Part shown: piece by piece, positions 54,891-64,000 of the stretch | Numbering within the stretch: position 1 is the stretch's first letter | How the letters are laid out: each line of letters starts with the position of its first letter | Assembly (NCBI GenBank): GCA_030651895.1 | Contig: JAUSBR010000004.1 | Span: forward strand, 186,001 to 250,000 | From: Sideroxyarcus sp. | Lineage (GTDB): Bacteria > Pseudomonadota > Gammaproteobacteria > Burkholderiales > Gallionellaceae | Direction: 5' to 3' | DNA length: 64,000 bases | Program-made: the position numbers and the translations under genes | Notes under the pieces: generated by a model | What the model saw: only the letters and a program-made list of their open reading frames with translations | Told to the model about the DNA's origin: nothing | Databases searched by the model: none

Positions 54891-56201
54891 TCAGCCCGTC
54901 ACACCGATATCCATGACCTGGATGGAACGTTTGCGTTTGCGCCAGGCCATGAAGCTGGACTTCAGATGGAGCAGCGAACCGCCGTAGTACATCACCTTGA
55001 ACATGAACAGCCACCAGGAATAGCGATCGGTGCGATAGACGTCACCGGTCAGGATGGAGATCAGCGCGCGCTTGATCTTGCTTTCGGTGCCTTTGAACAT
55101 GAGCAGGTTGCGCATGGCCGGAGTGGTGATGCGATAGATGAACCAGGAGAATATCTTCGGGCCTTCCATGATGGCCCGGTCAAATTCCTTCAGGGCCTGC
55201 TGCGCTTCCTGCGGCTTGCTCAGGCAACGCTCGACGGCTTCGGCACCGGCAAAGGAACTGGCCATCGCGAGGAACACGCCGGAAGAGAAGATCGGGTCGA
55301 TGAAAGCGAAGGCGTCGCCCAGCAGGATGTAGTTCTCGCCGGATGAGCGCTCGGACAGGTAGGAGAAGTTGCCGGTGGCGGTGACCGGCGTTTCCAGCTT
55401 GGCATCCTGCATGCGTTCCATCAGCGCGGGGCACATGGCGATGGTATCCATGAAGAACTTGGTCATATCGGTCTTGCGCGTCTTCATGTAGTACGGCCAG
55501 CAGGTCGCGCCTATGCTGGTGTTGCCGTCGGGCAGCGGGATGAACCAGAACCAGCCGTGGTCGAACCAGAACAGGCTGATGTTGCCCTCGACTTCGCCTT
55601 CCAGACGTTTCACACCGGAGAAATGGCCGAACATGGCCGCGCTGTTGTGCTTCTTGTTACGGTGCTTCATGCCGAAATGGTTGGACAGAAAAGTGTCGCG
55701 GCCGGAGGCATCCACCACGAACTTGGCGCGGATGCGCTGCGTCTGTCCGTCCTTGTCCATCGTGTCCACCAGCGCTTCCGCGCCCGGCTGGAACTTGATG
55801 TCGGTGACCTTGCATTGCTCGACCACGCGCGCGCCCTTGGCGGCGGCGTTCTTGAACAGGACATCGTCGAACTCGTCGCGGCGCACCTGATAGGCGGAAG
55901 GCCAGGTGTTGTCCAGCGCGTCGTTGAAGTCGATCATCACCGGCGCCGGATGCCAGGGCGAGACGAACTCCGCCCCCAGCTTCACGATACCGATGCGTTT
56001 GATCTCGTCCAGCAGACCAAGCTCTTCGAACATCGGCATGTTCATCGGCAACAGCGACTCGCCGATATGGAAACGCGGGTGTTTGTCCTTCTCCAGCATC
56101 AGCACATCGCGCCCGCGCTGCGCCAGCAATGCCGCAATCGTCGAACCGGCCGGACCGCCGCCGATCACCAGCACTTCACACGAACTTTCTTGCCCGACCA
56201 T
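54891..56201 (-). CDS. FAD-dependent oxidoreductase, flavin halogenase-like
   Basis: VIGGGPAGSTIAALLAQRG; GESLLP; VKLGAEF; WFWFIP (WxWxIP) motif; GDAFAFIDPIFSSGV. Confidence 0.85.
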   Translation of the reverse strand: MVGQESSCEVLVIGGGPAGSTIAALLAQRGRDVLMLEKDKHPRFHIGESLLPMNMPMFEELGLLDEIKRIGIVKLGAEFVSPWHPAPVMIDFNDALDNTWPSAYQVRRDEFDDVLFKNAAAKGARVVEQCKVTDIKFQPGAEALVDTMDKDGQTQRIRAKFVVDASGRDTFLSNHFGMKHRNKKHNSAAMFGHFSGVKRLEGEVEGNISLFWFDHGWFWFIPLPDGNTSIGATCWPYYMKTRKTDMTKFFMDTIAMCPALMERMQDAKLETPVTATGNFSYLSERSSGENYILLGDAFAFIDPIFSSGVFLAMASSFAGAEAVERCLSKPQEAQQALKEFDRAIMEGPKIFSWFIYRITTPAMRNLLMFKGTESKIKRALISILTGDVYRTDRYSWWLFMFKVMYYGGSLLHLKSSFMAWRKRKRSIQVMDIGVTG

Positions 56202-56310
56202 GATTACTCCTTAAGCTTGCGGCCGCCCGTAAAGATCCAAACTTCGTCGCAATGCTGCGTTGCTCGAAACCTTGAATCTTCCGGGATGACCTTATTGTGC
56301 AGGGTTGGCG

Positions 56311-56715
56311 CTATTCGGCCTTGTTGACCTCGATGCGGGTCAGCAATTGATCCCCCCCTGAATTGAGGGTCAAGATCCCCTCTCCCTTGTACGAATATTG
56401 AATGACCCAGCGATCCGGTCCGAAATAGAACGGGATGGCGTTCTTGCCGGTAGGGTGCTGCCATTGTTTGGTCGGCGGTCCGATCAGCTTCTCGACCTGG
56501 GGCAAAGTCATGCCGATCTTCAGTTTGGCGAATTTGCTGCCCTTGGCCGGTTTGCCAACGATGGCGCCCTCGGGGGCGGCCTCTTTCTTGGCACTTTCCT
56601 TGGCCGGAGCGGATTTGCTGGTGTTTGCAGAGTCGGTTGTTGCAGCCTGGCGCGACGCACAGGCAGTCAACGATGCGGCAGTGATGACGATGAGGAACAG
56701 ATTGATATGTTTCAT
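56311..56715 (-). CDS. Small lipoprotein with SmpA/BamE-like domain
   Basis: Lipobox SLTACAS; FAKLKIGMTLPQVEKLIGPPTKQW BamE-like. Confidence 0.7.
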   Translation of the reverse strand: MKHINLFLIVITAASLTACASRQAATTDSANTSKSAPAKESAKKEAAPEGAIVGKPAKGSKFAKLKIGMTLPQVEKLIGPPTKQWQHPTGKNAIPFYFGPDRWVIQYSYKGEGILTLNSGGDQLLTRIEVNKAE

Positions 56716-56820
56716 TTCAGTCTCCTTGCTTTAGCCACGCCGGTCGGCGTTGTCGATCTCCCTATATTCGCCGGGCATCTTAACCGACCCCCCATTACCG
56801 GGCAACCAAAGGCGTGGCAT

Positions 56821-59145
56821 TCAGCCATCATTCCTGACTATTAAGATTGCAGAAAAGACCAGGCTGAACACCGCACCGGCCGCTACGGTGGAACCGATGG
56901 CACTCAGCACCGGCGACTGCGAGAACGACAGCAGGCCGAAACCCAGCACCGTGGAAGCATTGGCGAACAGCAACGAAGTGACGGTACGCTCGCGATCCTG
57001 CGCCGAAGTGCAGCGATGGTCGAAGAACAGCGCATAGTTGGAGCCTACCGCCACCACCAGCAACAGGCCGATCAGGTGGAAGATCGACAGGGTTTGCCCG
57101 CTGAGCACCAACCAGGCAGTCACCGCGACAACGGCCGCCACCAGCGGCAGCGACACTTCCAGCACACGGCGGACCGAGCGCAGGCTGACGAGCAGCAGCA
57201 CGACGATGGCCAGCGCGCCAAGCAGCGCGTTCTTGCTGGCTTCATGGCGGTAATCACGGAACATCTGTTCGGATTCGTGCTTCATGTCGAGCAGCACGAA
57301 CGATGTCCCGGCGGCGCGGCGTATACCCTGCTCTATCCCCGGTGCGTCCTTGACGCCGCGCAGCGGCAACATCACCGACCAGCCGCCCTCGCGCCGCACC
57401 AGGAAGGTGTCGAGTTTCAGACCCAGCGCCGTGCCCTGCAACGCAGTGCGATCAAGCAGGGGCTGCTGCTTCGCCGTGGCGACTTCCTGACCGAACGGCG
57501 CAAAGGTGCCGCTGCGGAAAGGCAGGCCGCGCAGGGCCTCGTTCATATTGCGGCGCAACTCGAATTCGCCGGGCAGCGCGGCTTGCCGCTCCAGCTGCGC
57601 TTTGCGGCTGGGCAGGGGCGGTGCATCAAAGCCTGCCAGCAAGCCGCGCGCCACCAGATCGCGCATGACGGGGGCGAGCGCTTCGCTCTGCTGCAGGGCG
57701 TTCTCTTCGTCGCTGCCGTTGAGCACCAGCATGTAGCGCACGTCCGGCGCCCCCATGTCGCGTCGCAGCTGCTCGTCCAGCGCCAGCGATTCTTTCGAGA
57801 TCGGGCTCATGCTCGCCAGGCTGTCGTTCCACAACGCGTCGCGCTTGAACACGATGAACACCACCGCCAGCGCGGTCGCTGCCAGCAGCACGAAACGCGC
57901 GCGCGGCGCGCGGTGAACCAGCGCCATCAGCAACCCACCCAGACGTCGCGGGGGATGCACAGCGAAACCCTGCGGCAGCAGTTGCGGCAGCACCCAGCGC
58001 GTGGTGCTCACCGCGCCGATGAGTCCGGCGATGGAGAACAGGCCCAGTTGCGCCAAGCCGGTGAAGCCGGAGAACAGCATGGCGGAGAAACCGCAGATGG
58101 AGAGCAGCACACCCAACCGCATGGTCGGCCAGATGCGCTTGAGGGTGCTTTGCGGCGTGCCCTTCTGCTCGATCTGGGTGAACAGGTAGATGGCGTAATC
58201 CACGCCTTCGCCGATCAGGGTGACGCCGAAGCCGAGCGTGATGCCGTGCACACTGCCGAAGCCCACGCTCACCGCGGCGATACCCGCCAGCGCGCCGGTC
58301 GCCACCGGGAACAGGCCCAGCGCCAGCACGCGCGGCGAACGGTACAGCGACAACAGCATGGCCGCCACCAGGGCGACCGCGATGAACGAGAGACGCTCGG
58401 CATCATCCCTGATGGAAGCGCGCGACTGCACCGAGAACACGCCGGGGCCGGTCATGCGCACTTGCGCGCCGGCCGCTTCGGGCACCGCTTTGCGTGCCTC
58501 GTCAAACGCGCCCTGGATCGCCAGCATGGCGCGTTCCTGCGCGTCGATATCGTTGCCCGCGCCCTTGCTGTGCGCCAGCAGCATGGCGCGCGCGCCGTCG
58601 CCGGAAAACCACACGTCGTCCTGCACCAGCGGTTGCGCCTGTCCCTGCAACTGTTCGAGCATGTGGATCAGTTCTCCGCTGGGGTCGGCTGGCAGCACGC
58701 GTTGGGCCATGCCGCTCATCGGTGTGGAGAGCAGGTCGAGATAGTAGGTCAGGCTGTCGCGCAGTCCTGCGGCGGAGAAACGCTGAGTGGTGACCGCGTC
58801 GCTGAGCAGGTAGCGGTTGCGCCAGAGCAGGTCAAAGTCCTTCTCCATACCGGCCTGCTCGCCGTTGTTCACCGCCACCAGTTCCGGCGCGGTGCGCAGC
58901 TTGGCCGCCATCTGCTTGCTGATCTGCGCCAGTTGCGGCGCCGGGGCGCCCTCCACGCCGATCAGGATCAGGCGCGACACCACGCCATCGCGCAACTGCT
59001 CGACCATGATCTTCTGGGTGGGTGTCGGATCGCGCGGCATGAACGCCGACATGTCGGCGGTGAACAGCGAACGGCTGATGACCCACACACAGGCCGCGAC
59101 GAATGCGAGCCAGACGAATACCGCCAGATATCTGCGCAGGTTCAC
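56821..59145 (-). CDS. MMPL family exporter (aryl-polyene/xanthomonadin exporter-like)
   Basis: 774 aa with two sets of TMs; GVTLIGEGVDYAIYLF and VVAVGSNYALFFDHR. Confidence 0.92.
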   Translation of the reverse strand: MNLRRYLAVFVWLAFVAACVWVISRSLFTADMSAFMPRDPTPTQKIMVEQLRDGVVSRLILIGVEGAPAPQLAQISKQMAAKLRTAPELVAVNNGEQAGMEKDFDLLWRNRYLLSDAVTTQRFSAAGLRDSLTYYLDLLSTPMSGMAQRVLPADPSGELIHMLEQLQGQAQPLVQDDVWFSGDGARAMLLAHSKGAGNDIDAQERAMLAIQGAFDEARKAVPEAAGAQVRMTGPGVFSVQSRASIRDDAERLSFIAVALVAAMLLSLYRSPRVLALGLFPVATGALAGIAAVSVGFGSVHGITLGFGVTLIGEGVDYAIYLFTQIEQKGTPQSTLKRIWPTMRLGVLLSICGFSAMLFSGFTGLAQLGLFSIAGLIGAVSTTRWVLPQLLPQGFAVHPPRRLGGLLMALVHRAPRARFVLLAATALAVVFIVFKRDALWNDSLASMSPISKESLALDEQLRRDMGAPDVRYMLVLNGSDEENALQQSEALAPVMRDLVARGLLAGFDAPPLPSRKAQLERQAALPGEFELRRNMNEALRGLPFRSGTFAPFGQEVATAKQQPLLDRTALQGTALGLKLDTFLVRREGGWSVMLPLRGVKDAPGIEQGIRRAAGTSFVLLDMKHESEQMFRDYRHEASKNALLGALAIVVLLLVSLRSVRRVLEVSLPLVAAVVAVTAWLVLSGQTLSIFHLIGLLLVVAVGSNYALFFDHRCTSAQDRERTVTSLLFANASTVLGFGLLSFSQSPVLSAIGSTVAAGAVFSLVFSAILIVRNDG

Positions 59146-59738
59146 GGTTTCTCCCCGCTGACTGTCATGGTATCGCGGTCACCGTTGGCTTCCAGCATCT
59201 CGATGACGGTGACGCGGTCGCCGCGTCCGGAGATGACGATCTCTTTCACCATGTCGCGCGTCTTTTGTTCCAGCGGCAGCAGCTTCATACGCCACTTCGC
59301 CGCATCGCCCTTCAGCTCGACCTTGTAGAAGCGCTGTAGCATGGGCAGGTCGCCCGCCAGGGTGGAGCGGATGCTCTCGACAAAAGCCCACACCGCCGGA
59401 TACTGCTGCACCACCAGCGTGCGCTTGATGTTGCGCGTCTTGTTCTCGATGGTGAGCACCCCGCCATCCAGCACCAGACTCTCGTCTTTGGGTTCGAGCG
59501 TGTGTTTCTCCAGATGTCCGGGTGCCTGGAACGACAGCGTGCCGGACGAGGTCAGCGGCACATCCAGCACGGCCAGGTGTTTGCGCTCGACGAACTTGCC
59601 CTGCGAACTCTGCACCTGCGCCAGACTCTGCATCAGTTGCTGCAAACCCCACCCGGTCGCGGGCACGGACGAGGCGGCTTCTTCGGCGAGCGCGCCGGCG
59701 GAGACCAGACAAAGCGACAAGAGCAATGAGCGCATCAT
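59142..59738 (-). CDS. LolA-related outer membrane lipoprotein carrier
   Basis: Signal; GLQQLMQSLAQVQSSQGKFVERKHLAVLDVPLTSSGTLSFQAPGHLEKHTL. Confidence 0.9.
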   Translation of the reverse strand: MMRSLLLSLCLVSAGALAEEAASSVPATGWGLQQLMQSLAQVQSSQGKFVERKHLAVLDVPLTSSGTLSFQAPGHLEKHTLEPKDESLVLDGGVLTIENKTRNIKRTLVVQQYPAVWAFVESIRSTLAGDLPMLQRFYKVELKGDAAKWRMKLLPLEQKTRDMVKEIVISGRGDRVTVIEMLEANGDRDTMTVSGEKP

Positions 59739-60655
59739 GATTTCCAGAAATCGTAGAAGTTGAACCAGTTGTAGGGCGCCTCGCGGCAGTAGTGTTCGAT
59801 GCGTTCCACATAACGCTGCTGCGCCTTGCGAATCAGTTCGTTGCGCGGCAGTTCGCTGTCGGCCATGTTCAGCAGTTCCTCGAAATACAGATCGTACCGG
59901 TTGCCGCCACGGTACACGCCAACCATCAGCAGCACCGGGCTCTTCAGCATATACGCCATGCGCAGCGGGCCGGTGGGAAATTTTGCGGGCTGGCCGAGAA
60001 AATCCCAGCTCACATTGCCGCTGCCGTTCTCCAGTCCGCGGTCGGCGAGGATGCCGATGAATTCACCGCGCTGCAAAGCCTGCTCGACCCTGAGCATGGA
60101 ATCCACCTTGCCCAGCGCGATCACTTGTTGCGCCAGGTCGGGGTTGATCGCCTTTAGCACCGAGTTGAGTTTGCGCGCGTTCTCCTCGTACATCACCACG
60201 CTGGCGGGCGGTCCGTCGATCTCGTCGGCATAGGCGCGCGTGATCTCGAAGCTGCCGAGATGGGCGCCGAGCAGGATACAGCCGCGCCGCTGTTCGAGCA
60301 GACCGCGCGCCGCCTCGTCCAGGTGCACTTGCACATCGAACTTGTCGAAGCGGCCGTTGAGCAGGAATACACGATCGAGGATGGTCGAGGCAAAAGTGTG
60401 GATGTGGCGGAAACCGTCGCTGACGCGCGCTTCGCGCCCCAGCACCTTGCGCAGATACTGCTTCGAGGCGGTGCGCGCCTCGCTCGCGAACAGCAGGAAA
60501 TAGAGGCAGATCGGATACAGGAACAGCCGCGCGACACGGCGGCCCAGTTTGAGCGCGACCCATACGATGAAGCGGATCGCCAGCGTGTTGCTGCGCTCCG
60601 GCTTGCCCGCCCACGCGGCGGCGGGCTTCTCTGTGCTCTTGTCAGGTGTTTGCAA
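59735..60655 (-). CDS. Lipid A acyltransferase-like (LpxL/HtrB family)
   Basis: RRGCILLGAHLGSFEI...GNVSWDFLGQPAKFPTGPLRMAYMLKSPV; TTG start proposed at 60655 with GGGAG upstream. Confidence 0.88.
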   Translation of the reverse strand: MQTPDKSTEKPAAAWAGKPERSNTLAIRFIVWVALKLGRRVARLFLYPICLYFLLFASEARTASKQYLRKVLGREARVSDGFRHIHTFASTILDRVFLLNGRFDKFDVQVHLDEAARGLLEQRRGCILLGAHLGSFEITRAYADEIDGPPASVVMYEENARKLNSVLKAINPDLAQQVIALGKVDSMLRVEQALQRGEFIGILADRGLENGSGNVSWDFLGQPAKFPTGPLRMAYMLKSPVLLMVGVYRGGNRYDLYFEELLNMADSELPRNELIRKAQQRYVERIEHYCREAPYNWFNFYDFWKS

Positions 60656-60941
60656 TGAGGGCTCCCGACAGGACTTTGTTGCCCGCGACCGTGCAGGTGA
60701 ATTCGATGCTGCCCGTGGCACTGCGCGCATGGTCGATCTCGACCGTGTCGCCCGGCCGCGCCGGACTGAGGAACTTGGCGTTCCTGACGTTGCACGAGCT
60801 GTAGTGCACCCCTTCCGCGCGGGCGATGCAGCTCAGCACCTCGGCCAGCAGCAAGGCACCGGGGATGATGGGGTTGCCGGGGAAATGTCCGGCCCCGGTC
60901 GGATGGTCTGGCGCAAATTGTAGAGTGAGCTTGCCCATCAT
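60642..60941 (-). CDS. 3-hydroxyacyl-ACP dehydratase-like (hotdog, FabZ/ApeI-like)
   Basis: HPTGAGHFPGNPIIPGALLLAEVLSCI hotdog dehydratase motif. Confidence 0.88.
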   Translation of the reverse strand: MMGKLTLQFAPDHPTGAGHFPGNPIIPGALLLAEVLSCIARAEGVHYSSCNVRNAKFLSPARPGDTVEIDHARSATGSIEFTCTVAGNKVLSGALIANT

Positions 60942-62266
60942 CGTTTCGCCTGCTGCTCGCGCAGCCGCAGCAGCGATTCGCGCGTGAGCTTGCCGGTGGT
61001 GTTGCGCGGCAACGCCTCGACGAAGTACAGCGGGCGTGGCAGGAACACCGCGTCCACGCTGTTGCGCAGCGCGTCCAGAATCCGTTGCGGGTTCAGACCG
61101 GGGGCGACCACGAAGGCCAGCGGGCGCGTCACCGCGCCGTCGCCGTCGTCGGGCATCAGGAACACGCCGTCCTGCACACCGGGGATGGAGTTCAGGTGAT
61201 GGTTGAGACTGGCCAGCGAAGTGCGCTTGCCCGCGATATTGACCAGGTCGGCGGTGCGCCCGTGCAGCAGGAAAGTGCCGTCGGCGCTGCGCTCAATCAT
61301 GTCGGAGAGCGGCGATTCGATCTCGACATGGCCGCCGCACACACGCACGCCCTGCCCATCCTGTTGCATCTCGACCCCGGGCAGCAGGTGCCAGGCCGCG
61401 CCCGCGGTGGTGCGGCGGCTCGCCACCATGCCCGCCTCGGTGCAGCCGTAGATCTCGTACAGCGGCGCGCCGAAACGCGCCTCTGATTCCGCCGCCAGTT
61501 GCGGCGCCAGCAGCGCGGTGGCGCAGAGCACGAAATCGACCGGCGGGATGTCTTTCGCTTCCGCCAGCAGCGTGCGCAGATGCACCGGCGTGGTGATCAG
61601 GCAGCGCGGCCGCGGCAGCGACTGCAGCCGCGCACAGATGTCTGCCGGATAGAACGGCCGCTCGGCGACCAGCGCCAACCCGTTCTGCATGGCCAGCAAC
61701 ATGCTCGATTCCAACCCGTACATATGCTGCGCCGGGACCGTGCCCAGTACCGCCATGCCGGAGTCTTGCACGATACCCAGGCGCTGCGCTTCGGCGACCG
61801 CGCCCCGGCACAGACTGCCCCAGGATTTGGCATGCGCCACCGGATCGCCGGTGGAGCCGGAAGTGAACACCAGTGCGGCGCTTTGCGTCTCTTCCACCTG
61901 CGGGACCAGCTTCGGCGCGACGCCTGCGAACGATGCGGGAAACGCGACGACCTCGATGTCACGCAGTTCGGTCGCACTGTCGGTCAGGCAATACAGATCG
62001 GGGTAACGTTGCGTCAGCCGCGCGACGAAATCGGAGGTGTAGTTGGGCGGCAGCAGACTGGTCTGCCCGCGCAACAACGCGGCGGCGAAACCGACCGCAA
62101 AACGGTAGCGATCCGTGCACAGGTTGAGGATATGGCGTTTGGCGGGCAGGCTGGCGGAGAGTTGCGCGACATCGCGCAGAAAATCGGCAACCGTGACCAG
62201 CTGCCCGGCGCGCCAGGCGAACACGCCGGCGGGATCGTTGTGACGGATGATCGGGATCGCGGCCAT
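60938..62266 (-). CDS. AMP-dependent acyl/aryl-CoA (ACP) synthetase/ligase
   Basis: VFTSGSTGDPVAHAKSWGSL, EIYGCTEAGMVASR, LPRNTTGKLTRESLL. Confidence 0.92.
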   Translation of the reverse strand: MAAIPIIRHNDPAGVFAWRAGQLVTVADFLRDVAQLSASLPAKRHILNLCTDRYRFAVGFAAALLRGQTSLLPPNYTSDFVARLTQRYPDLYCLTDSATELRDIEVVAFPASFAGVAPKLVPQVEETQSAALVFTSGSTGDPVAHAKSWGSLCRGAVAEAQRLGIVQDSGMAVLGTVPAQHMYGLESSMLLAMQNGLALVAERPFYPADICARLQSLPRPRCLITTPVHLRTLLAEAKDIPPVDFVLCATALLAPQLAAESEARFGAPLYEIYGCTEAGMVASRRTTAGAAWHLLPGVEMQQDGQGVRVCGGHVEIESPLSDMIERSADGTFLLHGRTADLVNIAGKRTSLASLNHHLNSIPGVQDGVFLMPDDGDGAVTRPLAFVVAPGLNPQRILDALRNSVDAVFLPRPLYFVEALPRNTTGKLTRESLLRLREQQAKR

Positions 62267-62276
62267 GGTTCTCGAA

Positions 62277-62933
62277 TCAGCGTTCGCTATCGGCTTTCTT
62301 CGGTGCGGCAAAGTCTTTGCTGTACACCTCGATCGCTTTCATGATGGACGTTTTTGGATGATTGGGAAAACGCATCGTGCGATAGGTCTTCTCGGCCACG
62401 AACATGAGAATCAGCAGCGGCAGATTGAGCACGTTGATGAAGAACGACCATGCGGCGAGTGGAGTGAACAGGTACAGCAATAGCGAAATGACGATCTGCA
62501 CCACGAAATAGACGCACCAGCCAATGGTGACATGGCGGGTATATTCAACCACCTCCGGCTTCAACTCGCCGTTGATACGGCGCGAGATCTGCGAGATCAG
62601 CGGTTCACGTCCGGGCAGCAGCGTGCGACCGAACAGCCAGAGCAGGAACAGGTTGAGCGAGGCGTGCGACAGGCCGTTGACCGCAAGCAGGCCGATGCGA
62701 CCGTGGTTGCCGGTGACGACATAATAGATTGCGGCAGCGAAGCCCAATGCCAGCAGCGGCCACCACACCTTGCCGACCATGCGGAACAATACCCAGGCTG
62801 CCACGACCAGCAGCGGCGCAAACACCAGCAGCAGGTGCGCTATCTTTACTTCTTCCTTGAGGACGAAGATGTGCAACAGGATGGGATAGGCGATGAATGC
62901 CAACAGCAACAATATCTTGCCCAGACGTCCCAT
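62277..62933 (-). CDS. COG4648-like multi-TM membrane protein of aryl-polyene-type clusters
   Basis: About 6 TMs; NGLSHASLNLFLLWLFGRTLLPGREPLISQISRRINGELKPEVVEYTRHVT. Confidence 0.82.
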   Translation of the reverse strand: MGRLGKILLLLAFIAYPILLHIFVLKEEVKIAHLLLVFAPLLVVAAWVLFRMVGKVWWPLLALGFAAAIYYVVTGNHGRIGLLAVNGLSHASLNLFLLWLFGRTLLPGREPLISQISRRINGELKPEVVEYTRHVTIGWCVYFVVQIVISLLLYLFTPLAAWSFFINVLNLPLLILMFVAEKTYRTMRFPNHPKTSIMKAIEVYSKDFAAPKKADSER

Positions 62934-63209
62934 GTCAGGAGCTCCGGCGCGACGCGGCGCGCAAGGGTGTGGCGGATGTGAAAAACCGGTTCATGGCGGA
63001 CATGTCGCTGTATGGATTCGGCCGCTGGGCGGATGATTCTTTGCTATGGGACTGCAAGGTGATTCCCCGACTGGTTTCAGGCCGGCATTCTACCCCGAAT
63101 CAAGGTCTGCCGCCCTCCCCGCAGGGCGTTGCAAGCGTTTTTCGCTCCCGCCGCGGCACGATTTCGGTTAGCATTCGCGCATAACTATCCGATAAAAAAA
63201 TACCGAACC

Positions 63210-63980
63210 ATGACCACCCCTTCCCACGATTCATCCGGCAACATCGTCCGCGCCCCGCATGCCCCACTCACCGAGTACTACCAGCGCGAAGAAGACCGCC
63301 GCGAATGGGTCGGCGAGCAATTCGACAAGACCGCGCCCGACTATGACCGGGTGGAAAAGATCCTCGGCCTGGGCACCGGCCCGACCTATCGCCGCAAGAT
63401 TCTGGAGTTCGCAGGACTGAAACCAGGCATGCGTATCCTTGATGTCGGCATGGGTACCGGACTGGTGGCGAAACAGGCCGCGCGCATCCTCGGCGATGCC
63501 AGCCTGGTCACAGGCGTAGACCCCAGCGCGGGAATGATCCGCAACGCCAAGCTGCCCGCCGGAGTGACCGTGATCGAAGGCCGCGCCGAATCGATCCCGC
63601 TCCCCGCCGCCGGCTACGACTTCCTCAGCATGGGCTACGCCCTGCGCCACGTCTCGGACATGTCGGTCGCCTTCGCCGAGTTCCACCGCGTGCTGAAACC
63701 GGGCGGTAAAGTCTGCATCCTCGAGATCACCCCACCCAAGGGCAAGATCGCCACGGCACTACTGAAGGGCTACTGCAAATACGCCGTACCCATGCTGGCC
63801 AAACTGGTCGCCAAGGACAAGGACACCGCACAACTGTGGCGTTACTACTGGGACACCATCGAAGCCTGCGCCGCGCCGGAGAAAGTGATGAGCACGCTGG
63901 AAAGCGCCGGCTTCGTGAATGTGCGGCGTACGGTGGATGTGGGGATGTTTTCTACTTATCTGGCGGACAAGCCGCTGTAG
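63210..63980 (+). CDS. UbiE-like class I SAM methyltransferase
   Basis: WVGEQFDKTAPDYDRVEKILGLGTGPTYRRKIL; ILDVGMGTGLVAKQAARIL. Confidence 0.9.
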   Translation: MTTPSHDSSGNIVRAPHAPLTEYYQREEDRREWVGEQFDKTAPDYDRVEKILGLGTGPTYRRKILEFAGLKPGMRILDVGMGTGLVAKQAARILGDASLVTGVDPSAGMIRNAKLPAGVTVIEGRAESIPLPAAGYDFLSMGYALRHVSDMSVAFAEFHRVLKPGGKVCILEITPPKGKIATALLKGYCKYAVPMLAKLVAKDKDTAQLWRYYWDTIEACAAPEKVMSTLESAGFVNVRRTVDVGMFSTYLADKPL

Positions 63981-64000
63981 GGCTTGGTCGTATTGGCCAG

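Noticed and set aside
56220-56310. Short repeat-like segment (CTTCGTCGCAATGCTGCGTTGCTC...) near the halogenase-like gene, weakly echoed at 49283-49320
   Set aside because: Similarity is short and degenerate; cannot be called a mobile element from the sequence alone
57016-59328. 770 aa plus-strand ORF opposite the MMPL gene
   Set aside because: High-GC shadow ORF; His/Gln/Arg-rich low-complexity translation, fully antisense to a convincing MMPL transporter
1-64000. CRISPR arrays, tRNA/rRNA genes, transposases, phage genes
   Set aside because: None seen: no regularly spaced repeats, no tRNA-like cloverleaf or rRNA sequence recognised, and no transposase/integrase translations in the ORF track

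Overview
Dense, high-GC bacterial chromosome window. The gene content suggests a betaproteobacterium near Gallionellaceae/Nitrosomonadales, but this is inference. Left to right it holds: (1) a biotin block bioH(partial)-bioF-bioB and a divergent comF; (2) a ~22 kb MSHA-type (type IVa-like) pilus locus on the minus strand (3.3-25.3 kb), in transcription order mshE-G-F-like, a 4-TM orphan gene, mshA, mshC, an inserted nucleotidyltransferase, mshD-O-P, two tandem giant MshQ/DUF6701 proteins, then mshI-(PilN-like)-J-K-L-M-N; (3) housekeeping genes trmL, gpsA, SH3 protein, secB, grxC, rhodanese and a PglL/Wzy-like ligase; (4) an ArsR-regulated RND efflux operon whose regulator has a SqrR/BigR-type Cys pair, with a perfect inverted-repeat operator; (5) gpmI-envC-ctpA-hypothetical-hesA/moeB; (6) c-di-GMP enzymes, bacteriohemerythrin, hydrolases, polysaccharide deacetylase and methyltransferase; (7) a ~13 kb aryl-polyene/xanthomonadin-like cluster (49.9-62.9 kb). 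That cluster has a chorismatase-like (XanB2/FkbO) enzyme, a flavin halogenase-like protein (WxWxIP motif), MMPL exporter, LolA, acyltransferases, dehydratase, AMP ligase and a B12 radical SAM protein, but no ketosynthase, ketoreductase or ACP is visible in the window. The strongest points for follow-up are the NTase insertion and gene fusion inside the msh operon, the tandem MshQ paralogs with different N-terminal modules, the probable persulfide-responsive efflux operon, and the incomplete halogenase-bearing aryl-polyene-like cluster. All calls come from reading sequence and translations; no database search was run.
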